64,000 bases of DNA from Wolinella succinogenes DSM 1740 (GTDB taxonomy: Bacteria > Campylobacterota > Campylobacteria > Campylobacterales > Helicobacteraceae): assembly GCF_000196135.1 (NCBI RefSeq), contig NC_005090.1, positions 1,374,001 through 1,438,000 on the forward strand, written 5' to 3'. The notes below the pieces were generated by a model. That model searched no databases and was not told the origin of the DNA. It was given only the letters and a program-made list of their open reading frames with translations. Numbering within the stretch: position 1 is the stretch's first letter; every line of letters begins with the position of its first letter. Shown here in pieces: positions 29,985 to 38,876 of this stretch. The position numbers and the translations under genes are program-made.

Positions 29985-30554
29985 GTGCACTTTCTCTACA
30001 TTCATGGCTTTGCTAGCAGCGGGGAGAGCCATAAGGCCAAAGCGCTTAAGGCGGGGCTTGCACCTTATGAGGTGATGACGCCCACCCTCTCTTATGTTCC
30101 CTCTCTGGCATTTCAAACCCTTCGCCAACTCGTCGATGAGAGTCTCGCTCAAAAAGAGGAGCTAACCCTCATTGGCGCCTCTTTGGGGGGCTATTATGCA
30201 ACCCAGCTCTCTTGGCTCTATAATCTCAAAGCGATTCTCATCAATCCCGCCATTACCCCCTATGAAACGCTCAAACTCGCCATCGGTGAAATAATCAACT
30301 ACTCCACCAAGGAGCGATTCCTTTGGACGCACGCCCACCTAGAGGAGCTCAAAACGCTCTACACTCCCCACCCCGACGAATCCAAGCTCCTTCTGCTCCT
30401 CCAAAAAGGGGATGAGCTCCTTAACTATCTTGATGCCCTCAAACGATTCCCTAAGGCAAAAAATATCATTGAGGAGGGAGGAAATCACCAATTCCAAGGA
30501 ATCGAGCGCCACATTGAGATGATTCTTCACTTTGCCAAGGGAGAAGATGCGTAG
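29985..30554 (+). CDS. Alpha/beta-hydrolase esterase, YqiA/UPF0227 type
   Basis: 189 residues from a GTG directly abutting the tautomerase stop. Short alpha/beta hydrolase: IHGFASSGESHKAKAL near the N-terminus, nucleophile elbow LIGASLGGYYATQLS, a C-terminal Asp in LQKGDELL and His in EGGNHQFQG. It resembles E. coli YqiA. The substrate is not known. Its last codons overlap the response-regulator start. Confidence 0.85.
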   Translation: MHFLYIHGFASSGESHKAKALKAGLAPYEVMTPTLSYVPSLAFQTLRQLVDESLAQKEELTLIGASLGGYYATQLSWLYNLKAILINPAITPYETLKLAIGEIINYSTKERFLWTHAHLEELKTLYTPHPDESKLLLLLQKGDELLNYLDALKRFPKAKNIIEEGGNHQFQGIERHIEMILHFAKGEDA

Positions 30555-31197
30555 AATCTTTATTCTTGAGGACGACCCCCTTCTTGGCGAGATTTTAGAA
30601 GAACACCTCCAAAAGCGCTTTGAGGTGACACTTCTTCAAGAGGGGCTGGCGGCTGAAGAGTGCCTCCTTAAAGAGCGATTTGACCTCTGGCTCCTCGATA
30701 TTCAAGTTCCAGGCCTAAACGGTCTAGAACTTCTTAAAAATCTCCGCACGCTTGGCTTTAAAACCCCTGCTATCTTCATCACCTCTCAAAACAGCTCCAA
30801 AGACCTCAAGGCAGGCTTTGAAGCGGGTGCGCACGACTACATTCGCAAGCCTTTTGATCTTGATGAGCTGGATGCAAGAATCCAAAACCTCTCTAACCTC
30901 TTTGGCCTAGGCGAAGAGGAGGAGGTCGCCCCTGGAATCACCTTTTTAGCCAATCGCAACCTTCTCATCCTCCAAGGCAAGAGCTTTTCGTTGCGCAAAA
31001 AAGAGGCGGAGATATTCTCTCTCTTCCTCCAAAATCGCGGAAAAACACTCACGCCCGCTGAGATCATCGCCAACATTTGGAGGTATGAAGAGACGCCCAC
31101 CCCCTCCACCTTACGAAGCCACATCAAAAGCCTTCGCAAACTCCTAGGAGATGAGCTTATCCAAAATATTCGAGGCTTGGGGTATCGCTTTGGTTGA
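30547..31197 (+). CDS. OmpR-family response regulator
   Basis: 216 residues from ATG 30547 (MRRIFILEDDPLLGEIL), overlapping the esterase stop. Receiver domain: acidic pocket E8/D9/D10, phospho-acceptor D51 in WLLDIQVPG, conserved Lys in YIRKPFD. The C-terminal winged helix ends in RSHIKSLRKLL and IRGLGYRF. It overlaps the following sensor kinase by 47 bp if the kinase ATG is used. The pair is a complete two-component system; its signal is unknown. Confidence 0.93.
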   Translation: MRRIFILEDDPLLGEILEEHLQKRFEVTLLQEGLAAEECLLKERFDLWLLDIQVPGLNGLELLKNLRTLGFKTPAIFITSQNSSKDLKAGFEAGAHDYIRKPFDLDELDARIQNLSNLFGLGEEEEVAPGITFLANRNLLILQGKSFSLRKKEAEIFSLFLQNRGKTLTPAEIIANIWRYEETPTPSTLRSHIKSLRKLLGDELIQNIRGLGYRFG

Positions 31198-32353
31198 GTA
31201 TGAGAGAGGCTCGCTTTTACGCTTCCTTGGACTCTATCTTGGCTCCACGCTTCTCTTGCTAGGAATCATCATCGCCCTCTTCTACCAAAATAGCCAAAAA
31301 TCTCTCCTAGAGAGCGCCTATTTGAGGCTTGAGGTGGAGGCGGGCGAGATCGCCAAAGAGATTGTCTTGGCCCATATGCACGGTCAAACCCTTACCGCAC
31401 TCCATCACCCCATCGATGCCCATCTCACCCTTTATGATATTGAAGGAAGAAGAATCGCAGGACTTGAAGCCCCTTTTGATCTCACGATTCGGCGAGGGGA
31501 GATCGAGGGGCTTTTGTATGTGGTGAACGACTCAGCCTTTGGGCATTTAGGCATCGATCACATTGTCCTCTCCATGGAGAAAAACCTCCAAAGCCTTGAG
31601 AGCCTTAAGGGCTATCTGCTCTTGGGATTTGCCCTCTTAGCCCTTCTTTTGGGGCTCTTCTCCTATCTGCTTTCACGCCTCTTTTTGCGCCCTATCAAAG
31701 AGGAGATAAAGCGCATCGACTCTTTCATCAAAAACGCCACACACGAGCTCAACACACCCCTAACTGCCCTGCTTGCCACGGCTAAATCTCTTCAAAAAGG
31801 AGAGGTGGATGAAAAAAAGATCTCCCGATTGCTCCTCATCGCCAAACAGATTGAGCACCTCTATAGTGACCTCTCCTATCTCTTTTTTAAAGATATTCGC
31901 CACCAAGAGGATCGATTCTTTGATTTGGGAGAGTTGGCACGCTCTAGGGCACTCTACTTTGAAGAGCTCGCCAACAACCGCGCTCTTTTTATCCAAACCA
32001 CCCTGCACTCCTTAGAGATCAAGATGGATGAGGTGCTAGCGGAGCGAATCATTGACAATCTACTCTCCAATGCCATCAAGTATGCCCATGCGGGCACTTC
32101 CATTGAGCTGATTGTCCAAAAAGAGGGGTGGCTCTATGTCCAAAATGAGGGGGCGGAGATTCCACAAGAAGAGGGAGAGAAAATCTTTGAGCGCTACTAT
32201 CGATTCCACCCCTCTTCCAAGGGGGCGAGCGGCCTTGGTATCGGACTTAGCATCATCAAGGAGATCACCTTGAGCTACCATCTTCCCCTTTTTCTCTCCT
32301 CCAAAGAGGGAAAAACGCGCCTAGGAGTGGACTTCTCGTCCCTAATCTCCTAG
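31151..32353 (+). CDS. Two-component sensor histidine kinase
   Basis: 400 residues from ATG 31151; a TTG at 31193 is another possible start that would shorten the overlap. Membrane helix near residues 24-44, a short periplasmic domain of ~110 residues, a second helix near 155-178, then the H box FIKNATHELNTPLTAL with phospho-acceptor His. N box (IIDNLLSNAIKYAH) and G boxes (GLGIGLSIIKE) are intact. It partners the response regulator encoded just upstream. The small sensor domain resembles no family I can name. Confidence 0.92.
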   Translation: MSLSKIFEAWGIALVEYERGSLLRFLGLYLGSTLLLLGIIIALFYQNSQKSLLESAYLRLEVEAGEIAKEIVLAHMHGQTLTALHHPIDAHLTLYDIEGRRIAGLEAPFDLTIRRGEIEGLLYVVNDSAFGHLGIDHIVLSMEKNLQSLESLKGYLLLGFALLALLLGLFSYLLSRLFLRPIKEEIKRIDSFIKNATHELNTPLTALLATAKSLQKGEVDEKKISRLLLIAKQIEHLYSDLSYLFFKDIRHQEDRFFDLGELARSRALYFEELANNRALFIQTTLHSLEIKMDEVLAERIIDNLLSNAIKYAHAGTSIELIVQKEGWLYVQNEGAEIPQEEGEKIFERYYRFHPSSKGASGLGIGLSIIKEITLSYHLPLFLSSKEGKTRLGVDFSSLIS

Positions 32354-33628
32354 AGAATCAAGGCGAGAATCTAAACTCTTTTTGCTCTTCACCCCCAGCT
32401 CCCTGAGTCGCTCAGCACGCCGTATCAGATTCCCTTTGCCCTCTTTGAGCTTGGCTAGTGCTTCGCTGTAGATTTTCTCGCTCTTTTCGATCTGCTCTCC
32501 AATCTTTAAGAAATCCTCGGTGAATCCAACCAGCTTGTCATACATACTGCCCGCCTCTCTAGCGATCTCTTCGGCATTTTGACTCTGTCGTTCATACCGC
32601 CAAATATGGTGAATGGTTCGCAAAGTCACCAAGAGCGTGGAGGGGCTCACTAGAATGATGTTCTTCTCATAGGCCTCCACAAAAAGCCTAGGATCGTGTC
32701 GCAACGCCTCAATGAAGGCTCCCTCAATAGGAATGAACATCAGCACAAAATCAAGACTTCGCTCTTTAAGGAGAGAATCGTAGCTCTTAGAGGAGAGCTC
32801 TTTGAGGTGATTCTTGATGGAGCGGATATGCTCGGCAATGTCTTGAGGCTGCTGCGAATGGATGAAGCGCTCATAGGCGGTGAGCGAGGCCTTCGAATCG
32901 ATCACTACATCGCGATTCTCCGGGAGGTGGACAATCACATCAGGACGCAAAAGCCGCCCCTCTTCACTTTTGAAGCTCGTCTGCACCTCATACTCTCGCC
33001 CCTTGGAGAGCCCCGAATCCTCCAAAATCTTCTCCAAAATCATCTCGCCCCAGCTCCCCTGCGTCTTGCTCTCGCCCTTGAGCGCTTGGGCTAGATGGAG
33101 TGCCTCTTCAGAGATTTTGAGATTGAGTGCCTTGAGATTCTTGATCTCATTCTCCAAAACCGCTCGCCCCTCCATCTCTTTGGCATGAGTCTCTTCCACT
33201 TTTTGACGAAAGGTTTTGATCTGCTCGCTGAGGGGCTTAAGAATCAGCCCCAGGGTCTCATTCTGCTTTTGCCCTAGGCGCTCACCCTTCTCCTCGAGGA
33301 ACTTTTGCGCCAGCTCGCCAAACTCAAGCTTGAGCCGCTCTTGGGTCTGAGTCAAAAACCGCTCCTTCTCCAAAAGCATCTCACGCTCTTTTTGAAGCGT
33401 AGTCTCCAGCGAAGAGATTTGCGCAATATAGCGATTCTCCTCCTTTTGGCGCTCCTCTAATCGCCCCTCTAAAAGTCGCTTCTCCTCTTTGAGGGTGGAG
33501 AGCTGTTGCTGGGATAGATCGTTTTGGAGTTTTTGCGACAAAAGCTCATTTCTTGTTCGCTGAAGAAAGAAGAGAAGCAGAATGATTCCCGCCCCCAAGA
33601 GGGCAAGAAGAAGAATCTCAACCTCCAA
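32342..33628 (-). CDS. rmuC: DNA recombination protein RmuC
   Basis: About 428 residues if the TTG at 33628 is used; a GTG at 33679 inside livF would add 17 residues. An N-terminal membrane helix (EVEILLLALLGAGIILLLFF) is followed by a long coiled coil and the C-terminal RmuC nuclease-like domain (QGSWGEMILEKILEDSGL, RPDVIVHLPENRDVVIDSKA, FVLMFIPIEGAF). RmuC restrains rearrangements at inverted repeats. It overlaps livF by about 11 bp at its start and the sensor kinase gene by 12 bp at its end. Confidence 0.9.
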   Translation of the reverse strand: MEVEILLLALLGAGIILLLFFLQRTRNELLSQKLQNDLSQQQLSTLKEEKRLLEGRLEERQKEENRYIAQISSLETTLQKEREMLLEKERFLTQTQERLKLEFGELAQKFLEEKGERLGQKQNETLGLILKPLSEQIKTFRQKVEETHAKEMEGRAVLENEIKNLKALNLKISEEALHLAQALKGESKTQGSWGEMILEKILEDSGLSKGREYEVQTSFKSEEGRLLRPDVIVHLPENRDVVIDSKASLTAYERFIHSQQPQDIAEHIRSIKNHLKELSSKSYDSLLKERSLDFVLMFIPIEGAFIEALRHDPRLFVEAYEKNIILVSPSTLLVTLRTIHHIWRYERQSQNAEEIAREAGSMYDKLVGFTEDFLKIGEQIEKSEKIYSEALAKLKEGKGNLIRRAERLRELGVKSKKSLDSRLDSLGD

Positions 33629-34313
33629 GGTAGCGCTTTTTGATCTCGGCGTTATGAAGGAGATTAGAAGCAGCGTCACTCAAAACCACCTTGCCATTTT
33701 CTAGGACATAGGCTCTATCGGCGACTTTGAGCGCAGCAAAGGCATTTTGCTCCACGAGCAAGATCGTGATTCCCTCACTTCTTAGTCGTGTGATCGTGTC
33801 AAAAAGCTCTCCCACGATCTTGGGGGCCAGCCCTAAGCTTGGCTCATCGAGCATCAAAAGTTTAGGCTCTCCCATGAGCGCTCTAGCGATGGCTAGCATC
33901 TGCTGCTCTCCTCCGCTCATCGTACCCGCCAACTGCGCACATCGCTCTTTTAAACGAGGGAAAAGCTCATACATTCGATCCCGCATGCGCTCGAAATTTT
34001 CATCATTGTTGTAGGCTCCCATGCGAAGATTCTCTTCAATGGTGAGGTTGATGAAGACCTTTCTTCCCTCTGGCACGAGTGCGATTCCTCGCTGGATGAT
34101 CTTATGCGTGGGGAGCTTAGAGATGTTCGCTCCAAAAAACTCCACCTCTCCTTTGGTTTTGACCGAATTGACGATCGCGCCAAGCGTGGAGGTTTTGCCC
34201 GCCCCATTGCTTCCAATGAGGGTGACAATTTCATGCTCTTCGATGTGGAAATCCACCCCTTTAAGCCCCTCAATGAGCCCATAATAGACATGGAGTCCTT
34301 TAATCTTCAACAT
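33618..34313 (-). CDS. livF: Branched-chain amino acid ABC transporter ATPase LivF
   Basis: 231 residues from ATG 34313. Walker A GSNGAGKTS, ABC signature MSGGEQQMLAIARAL, Walker B LLMLDEPSLGLAP. Short ATPase without extensions, the LivF type. It couples ATP hydrolysis to import by LivH/LivM with LivG. It overlaps the end of livG by 14 bp, in the order livK-H-M-G-F. Confidence 0.95.
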   Translation of the reverse strand: MLKIKGLHVYYGLIEGLKGVDFHIEEHEIVTLIGSNGAGKTSTLGAIVNSVKTKGEVEFFGANISKLPTHKIIQRGIALVPEGRKVFINLTIEENLRMGAYNNDENFERMRDRMYELFPRLKERCAQLAGTMSGGEQQMLAIARALMGEPKLLMLDEPSLGLAPKIVGELFDTITRLRSEGITILLVEQNAFAALKVADRAYVLENGKVVLSDAASNLLHNAEIKKRYLGG

Positions 34314-35076
34314 TGGCAATATCCCCCAAATAAGCAGCGATCACGTGCTCATCGTTAATCGCTTCATGCGGCGTGCCGCTAAAGAGCATCTTGCCATAAT
34401 CCAATACCAAGACGCGATCGCAAAGACGATTGACAAAAGGCATATCATGCTCAATCAAAAGGACACTCAATCCAAAATCCTCTTTCATCCGAAAAATAAG
34501 CTCGGCCAGCTCCTCGGTCTCCTTGGGATTCATCCCCGCGGCTGGCTCATCAAGGAGCAGAAGCTTTGGCGAGGTGGCAAGAGCTCTGGCGATCTCGACC
34601 TTGCGCTGATTCCCATAGCTAAGATTGGTGGCCTTCATCGAGGCGAACTCTTCGATTCCGATATAGCGGAGAATCTCCATCGCCTTCTCTCTTGCCTTTT
34701 TCTCTTCGGAGAAGAATCGACCAAAGCGAAATGCCGCCTCAATAAAGCTATAGCGCATGGAGGCGTGAAAGCCAATCAAAACATTCTCTAGCACGCTCAT
34801 GCTCTCAAAAAGGCGAATGTTTTGAAAGGTTCGCGCGATTCCCTTGGTGACGATTTTATTAGGCTTATATCGAGTGATCTCCTCTTCTAGGAGCTTCACG
34901 CTCCCCGAAGTGGGCTTGTAGTTAGCGGTGATGATGTTAAACATAGTCGTTTTGCCTGCCCCATTGGGCCCAATGAGTCCAAAAATCTCTCCCGATTCAA
35001 TAGAGAAGCTCACGCCATCAATCGCTCTTAATCCGCCAAACTGCATCACGGCGCTAGAAACTTCTAAAATCTTCAT
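34300..35076 (-). CDS. livG: Branched-chain amino acid ABC transporter ATPase LivG
   Basis: 258 residues. Walker A GPNGAGKTTMFNIIT, the LivG-typical loop FQNIRLFESMSVLENVLIG, signature LSYGNQRKVEIARAL, Walker B LLLLDEPAAGMNP. It overlaps the livM stop (ATGA-type junction) and forms the ATPase dimer with LivF. Confidence 0.95.
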   Translation of the reverse strand: MKILEVSSAVMQFGGLRAIDGVSFSIESGEIFGLIGPNGAGKTTMFNIITANYKPTSGSVKLLEEEITRYKPNKIVTKGIARTFQNIRLFESMSVLENVLIGFHASMRYSFIEAAFRFGRFFSEEKKAREKAMEILRYIGIEEFASMKATNLSYGNQRKVEIARALATSPKLLLLDEPAAGMNPKETEELAELIFRMKEDFGLSVLLIEHDMPFVNRLCDRVLVLDYGKMLFSGTPHEAINDEHVIAAYLGDIANVED

Positions 35077-36116
35077 GAGCGCCTCCTTCTAAAGAGCTCC
35101 CACAGCTCTTTTTTGCCCATGATTCCCTCTCTCGCAAAAAGCATGAGAATGAGCAAAATGACCGAGAAAATAACCATTCTAAGACCCGGATAGGTGCCAA
35201 GATCTTGTCCAAAAAAGGAGAGGGGCTGATCGAGGAATCGTAGCCACTCGCCCCCGCCAATGACAATAATCGCCCCCAAAATAGCTCCGCTAGTGCTCCC
35301 TAGGCCCCCAAGCACGATGATGATGAGAAGCTGGAAGGTGAGCATAAAATCAAAAAGATCAGGAGAGATCGTAGTGAGGAGCGCGGCAAGCAACCCTCCG
35401 CCGATTCCCTCCAAAAAGGCGCTCGTGGTGAAAGCGCAGGTTTTGATTCTAAAGGTGTCAATCCCCATCGCAATCGCCGCATCCTCATCATCCCTCACGG
35501 CTTTCATCGCGCGTCCAAACTTTGAATAGACAATTTGCAGAATCAAGATCGTTGCCGCCAGAGCGATGATTCCACTCCAGTAGATGTTAGTGATTTGAGG
35601 AATCTCGTTGAGTCCAATCGCTCCGTTGGTGATTTGGGGGTTGTTCACCGCCAAAATCTTGATGATGAATCCAAACCCTAGCGTCACAATCGCTAGATAA
35701 TCGCCCCTCACTCTAAAGACAGGGAAGGAGAGCAGAAGTGCCAAAAGAGCCGCACAAACCCCGCTAGCTAGGAGCGCAGGAATGAAGCTAGAGCTCATCC
35801 AAAGCACCAGTGCGTGGGGATCGGCGAGCTGATACATATCCAGCTTTGCCTCAGGACTTAGGAGCATGATGGAGGTGATATAGGCTCCCACTGCCACAAA
35901 GCCATTGGGCTCCAAAGAGAGCTGACCCGTGACTCCATTAATGAGGTTATAACTCACCGCTAGAATCGCGAAAATGAAGATGTTATTCATGATTCTTAAG
36001 ATGTAGTCATTGAAATAGTTCTGACTCATCCATAGCCAAGAGATCAAAAGCGCATAGAGAATCGCATGAAGGAAAAGGGTCTGAATCGAATTTTGAGGTT
36101 TGAAAATCTTCTCCAT
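35073..36116 (-). CDS. livM: Branched-chain amino acid ABC transporter permease LivM
   Basis: 347 residues with about ten hydrophobic helices. Contains the LivM landmarks NLINGVTGQLSLEPNGFVAV, FRVRGDYLAIVTLGFG and, near the C-terminus, the ATPase-contact region GRAMKAVRDDEDAAIAMGID. Inner-membrane permease pairing with LivH; the two genes overlap by one base. Confidence 0.95.
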   Translation of the reverse strand: MEKIFKPQNSIQTLFLHAILYALLISWLWMSQNYFNDYILRIMNNIFIFAILAVSYNLINGVTGQLSLEPNGFVAVGAYITSIMLLSPEAKLDMYQLADPHALVLWMSSSFIPALLASGVCAALLALLLSFPVFRVRGDYLAIVTLGFGFIIKILAVNNPQITNGAIGLNEIPQITNIYWSGIIALAATILILQIVYSKFGRAMKAVRDDEDAAIAMGIDTFRIKTCAFTTSAFLEGIGGGLLAALLTTISPDLFDFMLTFQLLIIIVLGGLGSTSGAILGAIIVIGGGEWLRFLDQPLSFFGQDLGTYPGLRMVIFSVILLILMLFAREGIMGKKELWELFRRRRS

Positions 36117-37018
36117 TAGAATCGACTCCTCTCCAAGCGCTCATCCCCCATGATTCCCACAGGTCTAAAGAGAAGCACTAGAATTAAAAAGAGGAAGGCA
36201 AAGGCATCCTTATAGCCGCTTAATTCAGGAAATAGCGCCACCACAACCACCTCAGTGAATCCAAGGATAAATCCTCCAAGCACTGCGCCCGTCACGCTTC
36301 CAATCCCGCCCAAAACCGCGGCTGCAAACGCCTTAAGGCCAATAAGAACCCCCATTAGCGGATCAATGGTGGGGTAGCTAATCGCATAAAAAATCCCTCC
36401 CACGGCCGCTAGAGCACTTCCCATGATAAAGACGATAGAGATAATTTGATTGGCATCCACCCCCATGAGCCTCACGGTGTTCACATCAAACGCCACCGCT
36501 CTAATGGCCATCCCTTGCTTGGTGCGATAGAGCACATAGAGCAAGATCCCCAAAAGAAGGAGCGTCACCAAAGGAACAATCAGAGCGATATGGGTCAAAA
36601 CGAGATGCGAAAGCGAGAGGGTCTCATTGAAAAAAGCGGGAGCCTCAAAGGATTTGGGAGTGCTTCCAAAAAAGACGTTGAAGATGTTCTCCAAGAAAAA
36701 GCTCACACCAATAGCCGTGATGAGCATGGAGATTCGGGGGGCGTTTCTTAAGGGTTTGTAGGCAATCTTGTCGATCACCACTCCAAGAAGCGCTGAAAAA
36801 AGAATCGAAAGCAATGCAGCCGCCCAAAAAGGGAGAGCAAAGCTAGAGACCCCAAAAAACACTAAAAAAGCGCCCACCATCATCACATCCGCGTGCGCGA
36901 AGTTTATGAGGCGCAAGACCCCATAAACCATCGTATAGCCAATCGCAATGAGAGCGTACATGCTCCCAAGGCTTACGCCATTAATTAACTGTTGAAAAAA
37001 GGTTAAAATATCCATCAA
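36116..37018 (-). CDS. livH: Branched-chain amino acid ABC transporter permease LivH
   Basis: 300 residues; the first Met codon (37018) and the second (37015) are both possible. Landmarks: LINGVSLGSMYALIAIGYTMVYG cut after 20 residues, RLINFAHADVMMVGAF, ATPase-contact region RTKQGMAIRAVAFDVNTVRL, and AAVLGGIGSVTGAVLGGF. Inner-membrane half of the import channel. It lies nine bases after livK. Confidence 0.95.
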   Translation of the reverse strand: MMDILTFFQQLINGVSLGSMYALIAIGYTMVYGVLRLINFAHADVMMVGAFLVFFGVSSFALPFWAAALLSILFSALLGVVIDKIAYKPLRNAPRISMLITAIGVSFFLENIFNVFFGSTPKSFEAPAFFNETLSLSHLVLTHIALIVPLVTLLLLGILLYVLYRTKQGMAIRAVAFDVNTVRLMGVDANQIISIVFIMGSALAAVGGIFYAISYPTIDPLMGVLIGLKAFAAAVLGGIGSVTGAVLGGFILGFTEVVVVALFPELSGYKDAFAFLFLILVLLFRPVGIMGDERLERSRF

Positions 37019-37027
37019 AGCCCTAGA

Positions 37028-38146
37028 TTAAGGATTAATCGTGGTCTTATAGACCATCTCTCCGCTCTTCACCTCGTTGATGACCGCGCTCCTCACCGCA
37101 TCGCCATTCTCAAGCGAGATGGTTCCTGTGATTCCCTCGAAATTCTTTGTGGCGCGAATGTTTTGATTCACGCACTCTTTGTCTTTAGGGTTGGTGCACT
37201 TCTCCATGGCGCTGGTGATGATTCCATAAGCATCGGCAATCATAGCGGCGAAGGTGTGGACTTTCTCGTTGTTGTATTTTTTCGCATAAGCCGCCATAAA
37301 CTCTGCGCCCTTGGGGGTTTGCTTGGCATCAGGAGAGTAGTAATCCGTTGCCATGTAGCCCTCAATCGCCTCTTTGCCTACTTCAAAGAAGACCTTATCC
37401 GCGGCAATTCCATCTCCGCCAATAAAGGGAACATTGAGACCTAGCTGCTTGGATTGAATCGCGATCAAAGCCGCTTCGTTGGAGTAAATAGGAATATAGA
37501 CTACATCCACACCCTTGGCTTTGACGCTAGAGATTTGCGCTTTGAAATCCTTGGTGCCCGCAGGAACTTGAGCCTCAATCTCAATCTTACCTCCTAGCTT
37601 GGTGAACTGCTGCTTGAAAGCCTTGGTGAGGCCGATAGAATAGTCACTGCCGCTATCAAACAAAACGGCCGCTTTTTTGGCCTTGAGATCGTTGTAGGCG
37701 AGATTAGCCCCAATAACCCCCTGAAAACTATCCGAGAAGCAGACACGACTCACGTAGTTGCGTCCCTTGGTCACTCGGTCGTTGGTTGCCACAGGAGCTA
37801 TCAAAGGCGTCTTGGTGTCATCGGCGATCTTGGTCATGGCCAGCGTGTTAGTCGAGGTGAGCGCTCCAATAACCGCGTCCACTTTATCGCTGGAGACGAG
37901 CTTTTGCATGGCGTTGGCCGATTCGATCTTGTCGCTTTTGTTATCAACAACCACGAGCTTGATGGTGTCGCCATTGGCGAGCGTGGGTTTGAGCTCATTG
38001 ATCAGCGTGATGCCTTTATTGGCGGATTGTCCATAACCGCCAATAGCGCCACTTAGGGGCAAAACCACTCCGATTTTCACTTCAGCCGCGACAAGTGAAC
38101 CCGCCGCTACCGCTGATATAAGTGCAAGTTTGAACATTCCCTTCAT
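37028..38146 (-). CDS. livK: Periplasmic branched-chain amino acid binding protein
   Basis: 372 residues with a cleavable signal peptide (MKGMFKLALISAVAAGSLVAA, cleavage after an AxA-like motif near 21). The mature protein begins EVKIGVVLPLSGAIGGYGQS, the standard type I periplasmic binding fold of Leu/Ile/Val receptors. Two cysteines near the C-terminus (CTNPKDKEC) probably form a disulfide. It is first and probably most highly expressed in the liv operon; AAGGAGA precedes the ATG. The exact ligand may be a branched-chain or other amino acid. Confidence 0.93.
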   Translation of the reverse strand: MKGMFKLALISAVAAGSLVAAEVKIGVVLPLSGAIGGYGQSANKGITLINELKPTLANGDTIKLVVVDNKSDKIESANAMQKLVSSDKVDAVIGALTSTNTLAMTKIADDTKTPLIAPVATNDRVTKGRNYVSRVCFSDSFQGVIGANLAYNDLKAKKAAVLFDSGSDYSIGLTKAFKQQFTKLGGKIEIEAQVPAGTKDFKAQISSVKAKGVDVVYIPIYSNEAALIAIQSKQLGLNVPFIGGDGIAADKVFFEVGKEAIEGYMATDYYSPDAKQTPKGAEFMAAYAKKYNNEKVHTFAAMIADAYGIITSAMEKCTNPKDKECVNQNIRATKNFEGITGTISLENGDAVRSAVINEVKSGEMVYKTTINP

Positions 38147-38191
38147 CTTTGTCTCCTTTTTGTCATCGATTTGGATTTAAAAAATGCGAAT

Positions 38192-38197
38192 ATTATA
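38192..38197 (-). promoter_or_regulatory. -10 box of the livKHMGF operon
   Basis: TATAAT on the minus strand, 45 bases before the livK ATG, with no clear -35. The same gap holds a short inverted repeat AATGC..GCATT near 38230-38250. Confidence 0.6.
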
Positions 38198-38274
38198 GTG
38201 AGCGCAACCTTTAGATTCCTACACCCAAATGCCCAAAATATGAGCATTGTTTCGTTTTTTCTTACGGGGCATCC

Positions 38275-38736
38275 CTAAAAAAGAGGATAATTTTGACGAA
38301 TCGCCTCATAGAGCACAATACCTGTGGCTGTGGCTAGATTGAGACTTCGGTTTCCCTCTTTCATTGGAATCTTGAGCATGGCTTGAGGGTGCGCCTCTAA
38401 AAGCACTTGAGGAAGCCCCGCATCCTCACGCCCAAAATAGAGATAGGCGCTAGGAGGCAATGAGGCCTCAAAATAGGCGCGCTTGGCTTTGGTGGTGAGC
38501 AAAAAATGACTCTCGCCAAAAGGGTGTGCCTCTGTAAACGCCTCCAAAGAGCTCCACTCATAGAGCTCTAAATGCTCCCAATAGTCCATCCCTGCGCGCT
38601 TAATCTCTTTTTGAGAGAGGGTGAATCCTAGCGGATGAATGAGATGGAGTGCGCTTTGAGTGGCGGCACACAAGCGCCCAATATTGCCCGTATTTTGGGG
38701 GATTCTTGGCTCAACCAAAACGATCTGCAGCTTCAT
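38275..38736 (-). CDS. trmL: tRNA (cytidine/uridine-34 2'-O)-methyltransferase TrmL
   Basis: 153 residues, the compact single-domain SPOUT methyltransferase. Family motifs: NTGNIGRLCAATQSALHLIHP, YLYFGREDAGLP (SAM knot) and IPMKEGNRSLNLATATGIVL. It methylates the ribose at wobble position 34 of leucine tRNAs. The ATG overlaps the stop of a 47-codon frame upstream. Confidence 0.93.
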   Translation of the reverse strand: MKLQIVLVEPRIPQNTGNIGRLCAATQSALHLIHPLGFTLSQKEIKRAGMDYWEHLELYEWSSLEAFTEAHPFGESHFLLTTKAKRAYFEASLPPSAYLYFGREDAGLPQVLLEAHPQAMLKIPMKEGNRSLNLATATGIVLYEAIRQNYPLF

Positions 38737-38876
38737 TCTCTAGAGCCTCTAAGCCAAGCCTTCAAAAGGAGAGCGAAGCTTTTGGCGTGACTCTTCATCA
38801 TTAATCCCAGACGGCGCTTGATGATGAGCTGGCGAACCTCTTGGGCCTCTTTAGAAGATAACGGTTTTGTTGCCAT
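38733..38876 (-). CDS. Possible 47-residue basic protein between purU and trmL
   Basis: An open frame starting MATKPLSSKEAQEVRQLIIK, rich in Lys and Arg with a mostly helical look. Its start lies inside the end of purU (26-bp overlap) and its stop overlaps the trmL ATG (ATGA). Both junctions suggest translational coupling. There is no clear Shine-Dalgarno of its own. It could instead be untranslated spacer; I recognise no family. Confidence 0.42.
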   Translation of the reverse strand: MATKPLSSKEAQEVRQLIIKRRLGLMMKSHAKSFALLLKAWLRGSRE

